DNA of 64,000 bases from Trichobilharzia szidati (GCA_944472155.2 OX235273.1:82144793-82208792), one strand, 5' to 3'. Counted from the first letter of the stretch, positions 12,131 through 23,686 are shown. Translations and numbers: made by a program. Notes: generated by a model from the sequence alone, not told the origin.

Positions 12131-12824
12131 GTACTAAAGTCTGAGGTTTAATTTGTATTAGAATAAATAACTGCACTGGATACATTTAAGCACAAATAGA
12201 GTTATTCAAAAAGGGGTTACTTTTCTCTAAGACATGTTATCTCGTCATTGTTTATTAATCTAAGTTGCTACATTTCACATCATCATAGAGAGAGAGCAAA
12301 CGAAAGTAGGGAGATAATGAAAATGACAGTGTTTGTCGTATTAGAAGTCAGGAACAAGAAAGGCCATCACAATTGTCTTTAAGACATGTACGTGTTTCTT
12401 TACCACTTAAAATAATTGAGGTCATTTTTTCTAATTCCCTTTAATGTCTATTTCTATTTTCACCTGAACTTAAGCTTTAACTTTTTTTGTCATAAAAACA
12501 TTAGTCAGAGCCTATTATATCATTCAGTCCCTGTTCTAATTTAGGTCTCAGTACCGTTCATTGAAGTATGTAGTGCATATGGGAATTATGTGGTAGCTAA
12601 TATTCTAGACTTGTTGCTCATCATGCTCACACACCAGATAGTCTATATTCAACACAAGTGTTTTCCATCTCCATTGAGATGTAGACAATCAATATGGACT
12701 AGTTCGGAATGCAAGTTTGCCTATGGGGATGAAAATTGCATCCTAAAAATAGCCACATACCCAGTTAAGTACTTTATACTTACCCTGAATGGATTTTCAT
12801 GCACTATACTATGGGCTGACAATA

Positions 12825-12925
12825 TCACCCAGTTGGTCCAAGTTCGATTAGGTGGGGTGGTCTTGGACCCGGGATCACGTGTTGGCTAAAAGTCGAGTGC
12901 TTCTTTCAATAATAAGCCACATCTT
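12825..12925 (-). mobile_element. Degenerate tRNA-like SINE head, minus strand
   Basis: Read on the minus strand, GTGGCTTATTATTG...GCACTCGACTTTTAGCC...GATCCCGGGTCCAAG has the order of A box, anticodon-arm-like sequence and B box of a tRNA-derived promoter. The body toward lower coordinates (about 12600-12825) has no coding potential and may belong to the same element. Confidence 0.45.
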
Positions 12926-13305
12926 TAATTTGAAGGATTACCTCTCTAAGCGATAATAAGGATTACACTACTGGTATCTTGTCTTGACAGAACTATGCGT
13001 CTGTGTATATTTAAGAGCGAAACCAATCTTTAAAGCGGAGGATAGAAGTGCCACTGTTACTGAAAGCATCGACCTTAACCAACATAGGAATGTAAGTAAA
13101 TAAAGTAGTGCTTTGTAGAGTGTATTCAAGAAACTTCACTTCCGAAGGTAGTGATAATGTTTTACTTCCACGTCAAATATAGTGACCACCAGCGTTGTGT
13201 TCTGTTAATTTTACCTTCATGCATTAATCGTCTGCTCAAGTATATTTTTCAGCGCAGTCATAATTTGAGTACTTTATTTAAAGTATTTGTTGTTTCACTG
13301 TTTGA

Positions 13306-13325
13306 ATATTTATTTATTTATTTAT
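13306..13325. repeat. (ATTT)n microsatellite
   Basis: Four to five ATTT units in the intron before the last p66-like exon. Confidence 0.9.
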
Positions 13326-13672
13326 CAATCCATCTAGTGAATGTTAGGTTGATAAATTCGAACTAGGCATTTTACTACTTTTGTATTGTGGATTACACTT
13401 GCAAATTTTTGCGGTATTTTCAGTTGCTCGACTGACGGTGTTAGTTTTAATACAGAAATTGCATTGTCACCATTGGATGAAGCTTTAAGTTTCTTGTTAT
13501 TCAGATTAAAAAGAATTTAAATTGCACATGCACGAGGTAAACATACCCTTTGACAAGCAGCTTTCGGAGGTGGCTTTTGTGTAAGTTGTTGACCTTAATA
13601 ATTATGTCTATAAACTGGAGTACAAATAAACACTTGTAACAAGATTTTCCATATTTGTTTTTAATTATCAAG

Positions 13673-13959
13673 CTGCTGTCAGTGGAGCACAAGCGACCGC
13701 TAACTCTAGGCAACAACAACAACAGCAAATATTGCAACACGCGCTTCTGCAGTACACCTATTTATTGCAACAGCAACAAGCTGTTGCAGCTGCTCAGGTT
13801 CAACAGCAGCAGCAGCAACAACAACAACAAAGTCAACAGGTTAACGCTGCTGCTTTGCAGCAGTTGATAAGTGGAGCCGCAGGGAACCCGACAGCTTGTA
13901 TGACATTATTACAAAATTTGTGGGCTCTTAATGCAGCATCCAATGGTGTGAAAAAGTAG
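13673..13959 (+). CDS. p66/GATAD2-like protein, last exon
   Basis: The exon follows the acceptor TTATCAAG (ends 13672) and completes the split codon from the previous exon. It gives 95 codons and the stop TAG at 13957-13959. The product is glutamine- and alanine-rich (ILQHALLQYTYLLQQQQ, then an 11-residue Gln run) and ends in LLQNLWALNAASNGVKK. The three exons together make 437 residues of continuous frame (450 + 577 + 287 bases), which supports the predicted junctions. The downstream 600 bases are AT-rich and would hold the 3' UTR, but no clear AATAAA was found close to the stop. Confidence 0.78.
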
Positions 13960-14564
13960 GATACCTACTGACGTAATTTTCCTCCAAAACTATTTATTTC
14001 CCCCTCGCTGTTTTTATGATTTCGTCAACAAATATTTTAATTTACTGTGCCTTATAATATCAATTGCGTACAGTGCTATTCGACATAAAAAAACTTCTCA
14101 TCATTTGTTCTAGGCTATCATTTACATTTTTTCTACATTTACTGATTATGGTTTAGTGCATATATTCATTACTACTTTATCTTTTTGAATAACTTACGTC
14201 ATTTCCATTCCGCATATTGTATATACTTACATATATTTGTAGTGCTGTGTCAGTATAACTTACTTTCACGCTAATATTTTTCTGATCTTTCAGTAAACAT
14301 ATCCTTGTTTGTCTCCAATTATATATATTATTTTAAGCAGTAGTACATAATTAAGTATGACTTCAACTTTTGATATCTCGTGAAATATTCCCATCGTAAT
14401 TGAAAAGTACAAAAGTTGCAAAGATAAACATTCATTATAGAAGCGCAGTTGGTTTTGCATCTTTTCAAGTTCTAGGCCTTCGGAAAACTATGCAAATGTA
14501 GGGAAAAAATGAGTAGGATAGTTAAATGAGTATTAGTGAAGACTTCCAGAATCTAGATGGCACC
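13960..14564 (+). other. Probable 3' UTR and spacer after the p66-like gene
   Basis: AT-rich sequence without coding segments. Cleavage and polyadenylation signals were not identified with confidence. Confidence 0.45.
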
Positions 14565-15200
14565 AGCAAATGAACGCATCGGCGCTGTCGCGAGTGATTT
14601 TAAGCCATGTCACCGACATTCTCAGGCATCCCAAGGACCCTAGTCAACCATTCTACTTCAGGCTAACACAGATTGCTGAAATGGGCGGGCAGTGGCTTGG
14701 CACACGTCACCTACGTCTTAAACACCTCAATCGATCGGCTGTTCTTCAATAAGTACCACTAGTCATCTACGACGAGAGATTGATCAGTGGCTTCTGTGAT
14801 AATAAACCGCCTATATTTCACACCTTAAAACTTCAGCCATGTTTTTCACGTTGAAGTAGTTCTGAGCAAACTACTGTACAGTCCGTACATTCTCTCATGA
14901 TTAACCGGATATCACACAGACATGAAAAGGTAACGCAAGACGGCAATCGCTAACAAGTCAGTTGCGTTGGTATTGAGATTTCGTTAGCAATATCTCCAAG
15001 CAGGTGAAGTGGCGAACGTATACAACCTTTTCACGTAACATCCTTAAATATGATTCGGCGCGGAATTATCCTGCAACCTCCTAATTCTGATGGGGGCAGA
15101 TCGTATTGCAGTCACATTCAGGCTTTTGCTCAGTTTTCAGAGGACTGCATTTGTCATCTGCACATATGAATACTACATATTCGTATTCTTTATCAAGGAG
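14565..15200 (-). pseudogene. RTE C-terminal relic
   Basis: On the minus strand this resembles the end of the RTE protein. The sequence around 14575-14625 matches the region encoding the last 25 residues of the RTE copy at 1540-1590. Around 15065-15165 it resembles the segment just after the catalytic motif (the DKMQSLLNTLSCNLRMFGM region), with gaps. Stops and indels are abundant. Confidence 0.7.
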
Positions 15201-15580
15201 AATTTGCCTTGGATTTTAATCCCTCTCACATTGATGCTAATCAGGTTCTCCTTCATTGCTGTAAGACCGACGGCACTGGAAGTCCTTGACAAAAAATTAC
15301 TGTTTGTTTGCAATTCAGACGGCATCCGAATTGTCCTTCACATTTCTTAGAAGCAGTGGTTGCCATGAGAATATCACTCTTGGTGTTGGTGCAAGAAAGG
15401 TTTTCTTTAGACATTGTACAACCTTTTAGGATCAAGTCGCCGAAAAGACTTCTTTGCTGAGCTTTTTTTCTCTTCCCAAATATTTTCCTACCTTGACAGC
15501 AGTTGAAGGACGGCATGACATGCTAATCTTGATGGTTATCTAAAACAAGCAATAAAGATTAATAAAGCAGGACTTAATGA

Positions 15581-15610
15581 ATTCACGAAATTTCGGTAGA
15601 ACTCGTCAGC
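15581..15610 (-). ncRNA. Hammerhead-like core motif in Penelope 3' flank (tentative)
   Basis: The minus strand reads CAGCTGACGAG, 6 bases, then CGAAATTTCGTG. CTGACGA and CGAAA are the two conserved halves of a hammerhead ribozyme core. The position, a few hundred bases past the end of the Penelope-like frame, is where terminal-repeat hammerheads of such elements occur. However, stem II does not pair well and stem I is doubtful, so this may be chance. Confidence 0.25.
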
Positions 15611-15999
15611 TGAATGCTCTACATACACGGATATATACTTTTGAAATTACATTGCGAGTTATAGGACTGATAAGTAAATAAACTACATTGAATTAGTCAT
15701 GCAGAAAGACAGGTGCGAATGTTTTCCAGGTCATGTTCAAATAGGTAAGGGGAGAGAGAGAGTATGAGAGATCAAAATTAAGACAAATTGCATTACGCTT
15801 CAATTACATCACTTAGATAAACAATTAGACATTAGAAAATATAACAAGAATTGCAAACAGAGTAACATCAATAGTAAAAGTTATAATAACAATAATAATA
15901 ATAGTGTTGAGGTGAATTAAGATAATCCTACTGATAAAGGATAGTTTTAAATGAATCAAGAATAATAATAATAAGAGGTAGAATAATAAGTAAAACGTA

Positions 16000-18042
16000 T
16001 TACCATGGTAGGTTCAGAGTCACGACCATCTCCTTTTGTACACAGAGACCTGGTTTATAAACTCGAATTGCACAAGCCTCTTCAAATGCAAGCATCTTCT
16101 TGTTTTTTTGTCTGCTGACAATGGTGAATGACTTGGCCGCGTCGATATCATGCCCGTAATCCACAAGATGTTTTGTTATTGAGGATTTTGGCACTTTGCA
16201 CTCAGCTGTTTTCGACTATTTTGGCAAATGCTCCATCATGCGAGTGGGCAATCACCTTTCCGTACGACCTACGTATTTGCTTCCACAAACACACTCAAAT
16301 TGATATACGCAGTTTGAAGTGTCGAGGATTGGCGACTGGTCTTTCCCAGATTGTTGAAGCACTCGCTTAGTGGTGTTAAGGAAAACAAGTTTAGCAGCAT
16401 AATAAGTTCTCTTGATGGCTTTGTCGAGTCTTCGTTTGACTACTTCCTGTACATCATCTCCTTTGAACGGCAAGTTGATATAGACAGGTTTCTTCGGAAC
16501 TGTTTGGATTGTTTTGCAGCGGGTGTTTTCTTTAGAGTATTTATTAATGAACTTCTCAGGGTATCCATTCTTAGATAAGATATCCTTCAGTAATTTTATT
16601 TCATACTCAACAGTACTGTCAGAACAAATTTTTCGTGCTCTATTGAACATTATTCTGACTAAGTTCTTTTTATTCTGGATTGGAACAAAACTCTTGAAAT
16701 GCATGTACTGTCCTGTCCATGAGGACTTTCTAAATATAGATCTTTCGATTGTGCCATCATTCATTTTCGCCAGAAAAACGTCTAGGAATTTAATAGTATC
16801 ATTTTCCTCGTGTTCTACTGTGAAATTGAGATTTAGATGGCATGAGTTGAATTTTATCAGCATGTCTTCGGCTTTTGATCTGCTTCCACAGGCAATAAAA
16901 ATATCATCAACATATCTTAGGTATAGATCCGTTTCTTGTATATGTTGTTGCAGGGTACCGGTTTCTAGGCGTGACAAGAATAAGTCAGGGAAAAGTGGTC
17001 CCAAGGGGCTTCCCATTGCGGCACCATCAACTTGACGGAATAAACGCCCGTCGAATTGGAATTGGACATTTTTAGTACATAAAAGTAGCAATTTCCCCAA
17101 TCCCGACGTTGGAATGGGTATGTTCTCAGCTTCTTTACATATGATGTCTATAGTCTCAATGACTGGCACATTTGTGAGGAGGGAGGTAACATCGAAAGAG
17201 ACTAAATGTTTATCAGATACATTGAAATCTTTGATTCGCTCGACAAACTGGAATGAATCAGAAACTATATACTTCCCGAAGCGTTTCCGCAGGCGCTGCA
17301 ACAGTTCACATAACCACTGTGCTAATTTGTGGTATGGTGAGTTTATCATCGAGAGTATGGGTCTTAATGGCGCTCCTGGTTTGTGTATTTTAACACGCCC
17401 GTATGGTTTTGGGATTCGTGACCCAATCGGCTTGATATTTCTATAGGTGTTTTCATCAATGTATTTATTTTTGAATAGTTGGCGTAGCTGCTGTACAATT
17501 TTCTTTTCGGTCGACAACGTTTGATCTTTTGCTTGATTATCCAGTTTGAATTTAGATTCATCGGAGAGAATTTGATGCATTTTTTCGAGATAATCTGTCT
17601 TATTCATTAGCATTACGCTTTGTCCTTTATCAGCTTGTAGAATAACAAGATTATTGTCTTTTCGGAGCTTGTTTGCTGATCTCCAGTGTTCTTTGGTGAT
17701 GTGCGACTTTTGATTGGTTGGCATGATTCGAAATTGGTGAGCAATATCAAACATCTTTGCTTTCAACCAGCTTTGGCTGTCATTGGACGTAGCATGTAGC
17801 CCCATAAGTTGATCATAAAGATTTTCGAATTGGCATTCGATGTCAATTTGCTTTATGTTTTTCATGGGAACACAGAAGTTGAATCCCAATGACAGAATTT
17901 CCACTTGTTCTTTTGATAGGGAAACATCAGATAAATTGTGAACATAACTAGATATATCCACTGGGAAAATTTCATTTGGCGGTTCCGGATGAATTGACTT
18001 TTTCAGTTTCTTCTGATTCTTTTGTCTTTTTAGCAGTGGCAT
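16000..18042 (-). pseudogene. Penelope-like element: reverse transcriptase with GIY-YIG endonuclease
   Basis: A minus-strand frame from the ATG at 18042 encodes 596 residues to a TGA at 16254-16252, continues in the same frame to a TAG at 16218-16216, and then to the natural end at about 16000. The reverse-transcriptase core shows SFDVTSLLTNVP, GAAMGSPLGP and the catalytic YVDD at residues 377-380. This resembles telomerase-related Penelope reverse transcriptases rather than LINE or LTR enzymes. The C-terminus carries the GIY-YIG endonuclease start (CGSKYVGRTER) and, past the two stops, its remaining blocks (MMEH, ITKHLVDYGHDID, EEACAIRVYKPGLC). Only these two nonsense changes were seen in about 680 codons, so it is a fairly recent copy. 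Flanking terminal repeats were not delimited. Confidence 0.93.
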
Positions 18043-18179
18043 GCAGATATATAGAGAATTTAAGATAACATACGAAGTTTAAGTCATTTTGTACACTGAT
18101 TAGTTTGCTTGATAATACGCATAAATTACTGATTTCATCATCGGTAATGTAGCTATGGACCAGTTGAATTGCTCTTCAA

Positions 18180-19480
18180 AATGTTGTGACTAACGTTTAA
18201 GCTGCTTCCCCTGAGCTCCACCCTTTGTAACATACGTTCCACTTACCACAGTTCTTTTGCAACCAATTTTCTTAGTAAACACAAACAACTGTCTGAAATT
18301 ACCCGTTTCAGCGAAGGAAATTTTTTTCAACAAAGTCGTCGACTATGTTGTAAACCGATCGAAAAGAAAATTTTCTTCTCTGAAAGAGTCTTCTTGTTTT
18401 TTCTTATGATCTAATGTGTATATTCTACAAATCATCTGTCCATCATGCTCTTCCTGTGTCTTTATTTGCTTTACCATTCTGAGGTCGTTATGAAGATTCT
18501 CGAGCATATCTTACTCGTTATCATGTATCAACCTCCTCACATTAGTCAATCCAGGATGTGCTGTAGGAATCCACTAGGAGTTACTAACATTCGAAGGCTA
18601 GTTGTCAACTTTCTGCAGTAATCTGGGTGTAATATCAGGCCTCCTCCCTGAACATACATTTTAAGTACTCCTAGAAAATTCGGTGTATGGCTTCCTTAGC
18701 CACTGTCTTCGACAGTCGTTTATTTGTAGGTGTACACGGTCTACTGCTTGACTGTAGTATACCCAAGCGTCAGCAATATTTAAGAGATCCAGTTGCACCT
18801 TTCTTTTGAAATTAGTGCTGTTCTAGAACTAATCATCTGAACGGTTTCATAAAGGGTAACCACTATTTGCGGTCCGTTGGCACGGGACTCCCCAGGCCAC
18901 TAAAGAGAAACCTGTTAGACTGTCTTGCTTTTCTTACTTAGTAAAAGTTTCCATTGAGATGGCTATGTGTGAGAACTTTACTTTCAGCAGCGAACTAGAC
19001 AGCTGTTAAAATTCAATTTTTGCTTCAACGAAACTGGAGTCAGTTGTTGTTTAGAGGAGATTATAGGAGGGCAACTCCGACCAAAACTGTCTCCTCTTAT
19101 TTTCACAGATCGAGACAACCCTCAGGTGATTGTTCACTGAGATCCAGTCGAGTAGCAGGTTTTTTGCATCCAAGCTCAGTATGTCTTTGCACCATGAAGT
19201 CCATCAGTACTGAATAAAGAATCTTCTGATACTTGCAAAGTTAGTCTTGCGGATTCATCACATTGATTCGAAGTGGTACAGTGTGAATTACTAACGATAA
19301 GCGTCTTATGTGTGTCTCAGGCACAACATACATAGGAGCCGGAGATGTTAGAGTTGTTTAGTGAAGCCTGTTGTGTGACTTGGCATAAGGTTTGAGCGTT
19401 GAATGTTCCAATTCGGAATGGGCAGTGTAATTTCACGAGACGGTGAGCTGTTTTTCTTTGGCTCAAGTGGTTTACATTTG
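18180..19480 (-). pseudogene. RTE endonuclease and linker relic
   Basis: On the minus strand the block at about 19480-19300 aligns with the start of the RTE endonuclease region of the copy at 5553-5380 (the sequence around GAATGTTCCAATTCGG corresponds to the FNVRTL region). About 19180-19130 matches the LFDWISV region, and 18180-18330 matches the linker near 3320-3450. Frames are destroyed. Together with the C-terminal relic at 14565-15200 it may be one old RTE element split by the Penelope-like insertion. Confidence 0.65.
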
Positions 19481-19683
19481 CGATAGGGGGCAGTCACATA
19501 AGGCCTGTTAAGAAGTGGAGTTCTGACTGTGCAGAAGACCTTACTGCAGACTATGGGAAGTTGTGACCAGTGGGGTATAGCAAGGTTGGGTGTGAGGACA
19601 AATACTCTCGACAGACGACACTGGCTAGTGGTCGCACTATTTCGTGAATTGGTAGAAGTTAGAACTCATGGGCAATTGGATTA

Positions 19684-19880
19684 GGTCCCAGTGGCGTAAT
19701 GGTCTACGAGCTTGTCTTGTAGCCGGAAGGTCCTGGATCCGAAGCCCTGTGGGTGAGTAGTGATGAAGGGTCTCCAACTAGGACGAAGTAGCTGTCCAGT
19801 ACTCCTAGGTTTTCCAACGGTTCTCTAACCGAAGTCAGCACATGATGAAATCCTGTAACCAATTTCATTCCTGCAAACAG
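19684..19880 (+). mobile_element. SINE with tRNA-like promoter and hammerhead-like segment
   Basis: The 5' part has an A-box-like AGTGGCGTAATGG (about 19690) and a B-box-like GGTCCTGGATCCGAAG (about 19730). A segment resembling a hammerhead follows (19752-19806). This order is that of the schistosome hammerhead-bearing SINE family known as Sm-alpha. The 3' boundary near 19880 is estimated. Confidence 0.6.
19752..19806 (+). ncRNA. Degenerate hammerhead ribozyme
   Basis: Core elements in order: GTGATGA at 19760-19766 (canonical CTGATGA, first C changed), a stem II-like region containing GGTCTCC and AGGA, CGAAG at 19784-19788 (canonical CGAAA), and a GTC cleavage triplet at 19794-19796. GAGTA just upstream of the core can pair with TACTC downstream of the cleavage site as part of stem I. 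The core substitutions make self-cleavage unlikely. It is best read as a fossil hammerhead. Confidence 0.5.
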
Positions 19881-19889
19881 TCATTTAAA

Positions 19890-21400
19890 TCCATCTATTT
19901 GTTTGTATAGTTTTCTTTTTAAGTTAACATATACGTTAATGTTATCATAATTATCCCGCTTTTACACCACACTAGACGAATAATACTTGAACAGACTAGC
20001 TCCAATCATGGCAGCACCAGTCTTAAGACACCCCATATTGCAAATCACATATAACCAACCTCTCATACCATTTACTTCTGGTCCAAGTGAAGCCACGGCA
20101 AGCTAGTGGCGGGACAAAAACGCAGAAGCTTACTAAAGGCCAGGAACTGTTACCTTACAAACAAGAGGTGACCTCAAAGAAATCGATTCACTTCATACTA
20201 GCTTGAAAAACGGTAATGGGGTAATGAGTAGTCAGCTACGAAACATACGATAGTACAAAAATAGTGCTAAACACATGTAATAATATTTATAATTCATTGA
20301 TAATAAGTGAATACCTTTACAGCGCTGTGAGCTATTTTCAGTTATTTTGCTACGTTTCCCATCATTTATTCTTGACATTCCAACACCCCCAAATGAATAA
20401 AATAAAAGTATCTACATGGTTCATAGGTATGAATCAGTTTTAACTAGCCTGTGTTACTTAAAATTAAGACTTCATACTTAATCACCATATTATCTACTCA
20501 CCACATTCTTATTTCATACGAACTAAGCGAGTGAACTGAAAAAGGCATGTACTCGAAAATAAGAAAGATATTTACAAGATACCTGCACTCAATAGTTCAT
20601 TCAGAATTAAAATAGATTGGTGTGACCAACTGAGTGCTGTTGGCATATTTCGACTTCATTCACAATTGTCCGAAAAATATGTCGAGAAAAAACTGTTTAT
20701 GTACCAACACGAGCCCTTCATGGTTTTCTGGCTCACATCTTCAGCCTAATAAACTCGAGCAGTGTTTTACTTTCACTACTTCTAACTCTTTTCCAACCGA
20801 ATTGCCTTTCAGTTAACAAAGCTCAGCAAAGACAATACATTAGCTTAAGAAAAAAAACATGCCTTTGACACTTAAATAAATAAAGATTCACTTCTCTGTC
20901 ACTATTCAAATGTAACCGGTGGGGTCAAGTTGCCTGTGTAAGTTTCTGTGTAGTCGGCAGTTTAACGTTATTAAGTCATAAAATTGACAAGTGCGTGAAA
21001 CTTACAATCATTAGGCTGCTTTCCGTGTAGTTAGCTAAAATAATAAACTCTTTATCACACGAAAGCAGATGTAGTTTCAGTCTACCCAATCCTACAGGCG
21101 CTGGTACGGTACAAGTGATGGATCCCAATAGTCGCGTTTATTCAGTAGCCTTCCGCTGAACATAAATAGACGTTCGAAATGTACGTCAAGCGAATCATAC
21201 AAGTGCAACATTAAAGGGTGAGGTAGATTAAGGAATGAAACAGCTAAAAAGTTGTGACGTCCTTATCAACTTTCATCTACCTACCCATTATTATAACGAT
21301 AGTACTGTATGACGCAAGGTCAATAATGTGTTGTCGCATCGACTGGTTATTCTAATCATAATCATAATGATTTATATTTCATATAAACGGGTAAGTTTAC
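19890..21400. other. Unassigned AT-rich sequence
   Basis: No coding region, recognisable repeat or RNA gene was identified. A few bases near 20110-20125 recall RTE C-terminal sequence but are too short to claim. Confidence 0.35.
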
Positions 21401-21404
21401 AAGA

Positions 21405-21545
21405 AATGCATGCCATTTTTACAGGCACGATCAGTAATGTTATAAATTACAATCCTGAAGTATCATAAATTAATACTTTTTCAAAAGTTTAAATTGTTCA
21501 ATTATTGTACAAGCAATCAGAACAGGTTCTTATAAATGTTAAATT
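21405..21545 (-). repeat. Diverged inverted copy of part of the 5.45-kb repeat
   Basis: This stretch matches, with scattered substitutions, the reverse complement of about 24095-24240 (shared landmarks TTTTTACAGGC, CACTTTTTCAAAAG-like and AATCAGAACAGGTTC). It is an older, partial member of the same repeat family. Confidence 0.75.
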
Positions 21546-21734
21546 GTAAACCGTTTACTAAGGTCACCATCAAAGTTGAGCGACAACCCAAACTTCGTTC
21601 CGTTTCCTGCTGATAGTTATGGTCAACCAGTGAACAGCGTATATCTGGGTGAGTGCTAGGCCACCACGTGATTGAAAGCTATTTCAGGAAGAGGAGAAAA
21701 TTCTGCGCAGCTGCAAAATGGTATAAAATGCGAT

Positions 21735-22045
21735 TATGAATAATACTTTATTGGAAGTATATTTACAAAATAAATACAAAAGTAAGAAGCTAAATAGTAC
21801 TTGAAATGATAGTATGCGTTTGTAACGTTTAATGCTAACCATATTGGTCTAAGCACGGAAACTATCACGTTTCCAATGAAAATATAGCTTTGTTCAAACA
21901 TTGGTGTTGTTGTGTTTTTAATCAAAGCAACCAGACTTAAAGCAAGCAACAAATATGAATAAAGAGCAAGTTTCAGCTTCAATAAAGGCCTAGGTAGTTA
22001 AGATCACATAGAGTATAATAGTGCGTAAATAAAAAGATTATTGTG
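21735..22045. repeat. Dispersed repeat, copy 1
   Basis: About 300 bp related to 33900-34166. Shared landmarks are GATAGTAT, TGGTCTA-GCA-GGAAACTAT, GAAAATATAGCTTT, CTCAAACATTG/TTCAAACATTG and CCTAGGTAGTTAAGAT. No coding capacity. Probably a non-autonomous DNA transposon or terminal segment of one. Confidence 0.7.
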
Positions 22046-22647
22046 AGGTAGGTAAGTGATATTTAAGTGAGGAGTGAATTCAAAGATCTGGAAAATTAGA
22101 ACCCATAGGACAAGCTGACCTGTAAGATGTCTCACGAATTTCTGAAGAGCCCAATGGGTAGCATCTTGACAAGAAGCTAAACAGGCTTGTAGATGGTAGG
22201 AACGAAAGCACTCTTTATTTATAATTAGATCTGTACAACCCTTATTATTTCTTTTGTTGAGGGTCCAGACTAATGTTTAATTCTCGAGCTGTCAAAAAAT
22301 GCATGTTGCTGTCCTACAGATTGGAGCGATTCACATTTGTGACCATTACCATATCTACTGATCAGCATGCGCCACCCTCCCTCCTTTTTGATGTTAAACT
22401 CTGAGATTTTTTTGCAATAACTGTAGTTGCAGCATTACATTGCTTTGAGCCCGTCCCAATCATAAAGTATGCTGTTCTTTAATAGCTTTCATGACAAGCG
22501 CTTCCCATTAGGACACCAGATACATCGACACCTGGGGACATTCTTAGCAGTATCACCTTTATACATGTATACATATATACAAGTATTTGTTACTCTCCTC
22601 ATTGGTCAACCGTCAATATTAACAATTTTGGTAAGCATTTCGTATGT
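22046..22647. other. Unassigned sequence
   Basis: No gene or repeat recognised. Confidence 0.35.
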
Positions 22648-22803
22648 GCGTCGGAAGCACAGCGGTTAAGACTTTCGCCGACCATGAACATGGTCCGGGG
22701 TTCGATCCCCTGCCGGTGCGCACCTGACATCAATGGTCGGCCTGCTAATTTTGGGCTACCGATATCACATTCAAGCTATAATCAAAATAAATAAATAAAA
22801 ATT
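22648..22803 (+). mobile_element. tRNA-derived SINE with A-rich tail
   Basis: A tRNA-like head at 22648-22720 has acceptor-type pairing of GCGTCGG with CCGGTGC (imperfect), an A-box-like GAAGCACAGCGG and a B-box GGGTTCGATCCCC. A short body and an (AAAT)n-like tail at 22783-22803 follow. The head is closely related to that of the SINE at 2475, but the body is different. Confidence 0.75.
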
Positions 22804-23540
22804 AATTTTTTAACAGTAATTAGACATAAAATATTATTGTCGTTTAACACATTATTAGAAATTGTATTGGCCTTTTACTGATTAGATTTATTTTCAGTGT
22901 GTCTAATGTAGACAAAGCTGCGAAACCTTACAAATGTATAAACTCCTAGGAGTGCGAAAATGATACTATTGATATAAGTATAAAACTTGGGCACTGTGGC
23001 AGAGTGTAACTCCATTATGGATAAGATTTTATTTTGATAAATCACACAGTGTTACACAGTAATATTAACTGATAACTTTTCGAGCACAAATTATTGCTCA
23101 TAATCATATCAAGTTATTCACACAACTTTTTTTTCCTTCATTTATATATATGTATGGAAGTGACTAGATATTTCCAATATCCAATATCGTTTTTACGAGC
23201 TAGTATAAACCAATTTGATTTCTTTGTGCTCCCCTCTTGATTGTGAGGTAGAGGTTCCTGATCTTTGGTAAACGTCTGTGTAGCTCGTCCCGCCACTCGA
23301 CTGTCGTAGCTTTGGTTGACTCCAACAGGAGTAGTGCTGGGGTTAATTATATGGGGTTTGTAGTATGAAGTGTGTTAAGAGTGTTACTACTGTGAATGGA
23401 GTTGATCCTTTCACCAGTTAGTCCTTCGGTATCGTCGTCAATGGAAAAGAGATAATAATAATAATAGATATAATTAGTAAAGGTATTCGGACTAACAGAC
23501 AGAGAAAGAATAAGAAAACGTAACAAAAGTCAGTCAACCG
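22804..23540. other. Unassigned AT-rich sequence
   Basis: No gene recognised. It includes a short (AAT) run near 23452-23467. Confidence 0.35.
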
Positions 23541-23542
23541 GT

Positions 23543-23546
<4 letters not shown>

Positions 23547-23575
<29 letters not shown>
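23547..23575. repeat. (AT)n microsatellite
   Basis: Alternating AT tract of about 29 bases. Confidence 0.95.
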
Positions 23576-23577
<2 letters not shown>

Positions 23578-23578
23578 A

Positions 23579-23579
<1 letters not shown>

Positions 23580-23643
<64 letters not shown>
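23580..23643. repeat. (AAT)n microsatellite
   Basis: About 21 AAT units, five bases after the AT tract and about 40 bases before the left edge of the 5.45-kb repeat copy. Confidence 0.95.
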
Positions 23644-23644
<1 letters not shown>

Positions 23645-23686
23645 GGTGTAGTTAAAGCTGTCAGGAGAGTAAGACTGAAGGGAATG

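Noticed and set aside
12590..12889. 99-codon ORF in the p66-like intron
   Set aside because: Overlaps SINE-like sequence and has no recognisable protein features.
16514..17035. 173-codon plus-strand ORF
   Set aside because: It lies entirely antisense to the Penelope-like reverse transcriptase and is a shadow of that coding sequence.
20060..20130. Possible RTE C-terminal trace (AAGCTAGTGGCGGGACAAAA)
   Set aside because: Resemblance to the sequence near 4239-4260 covers only about 20 bases; too short to call.
22648..22720. A second possible tRNA gene
   Set aside because: Acceptor pairing is imperfect and an A-rich SINE tail follows.
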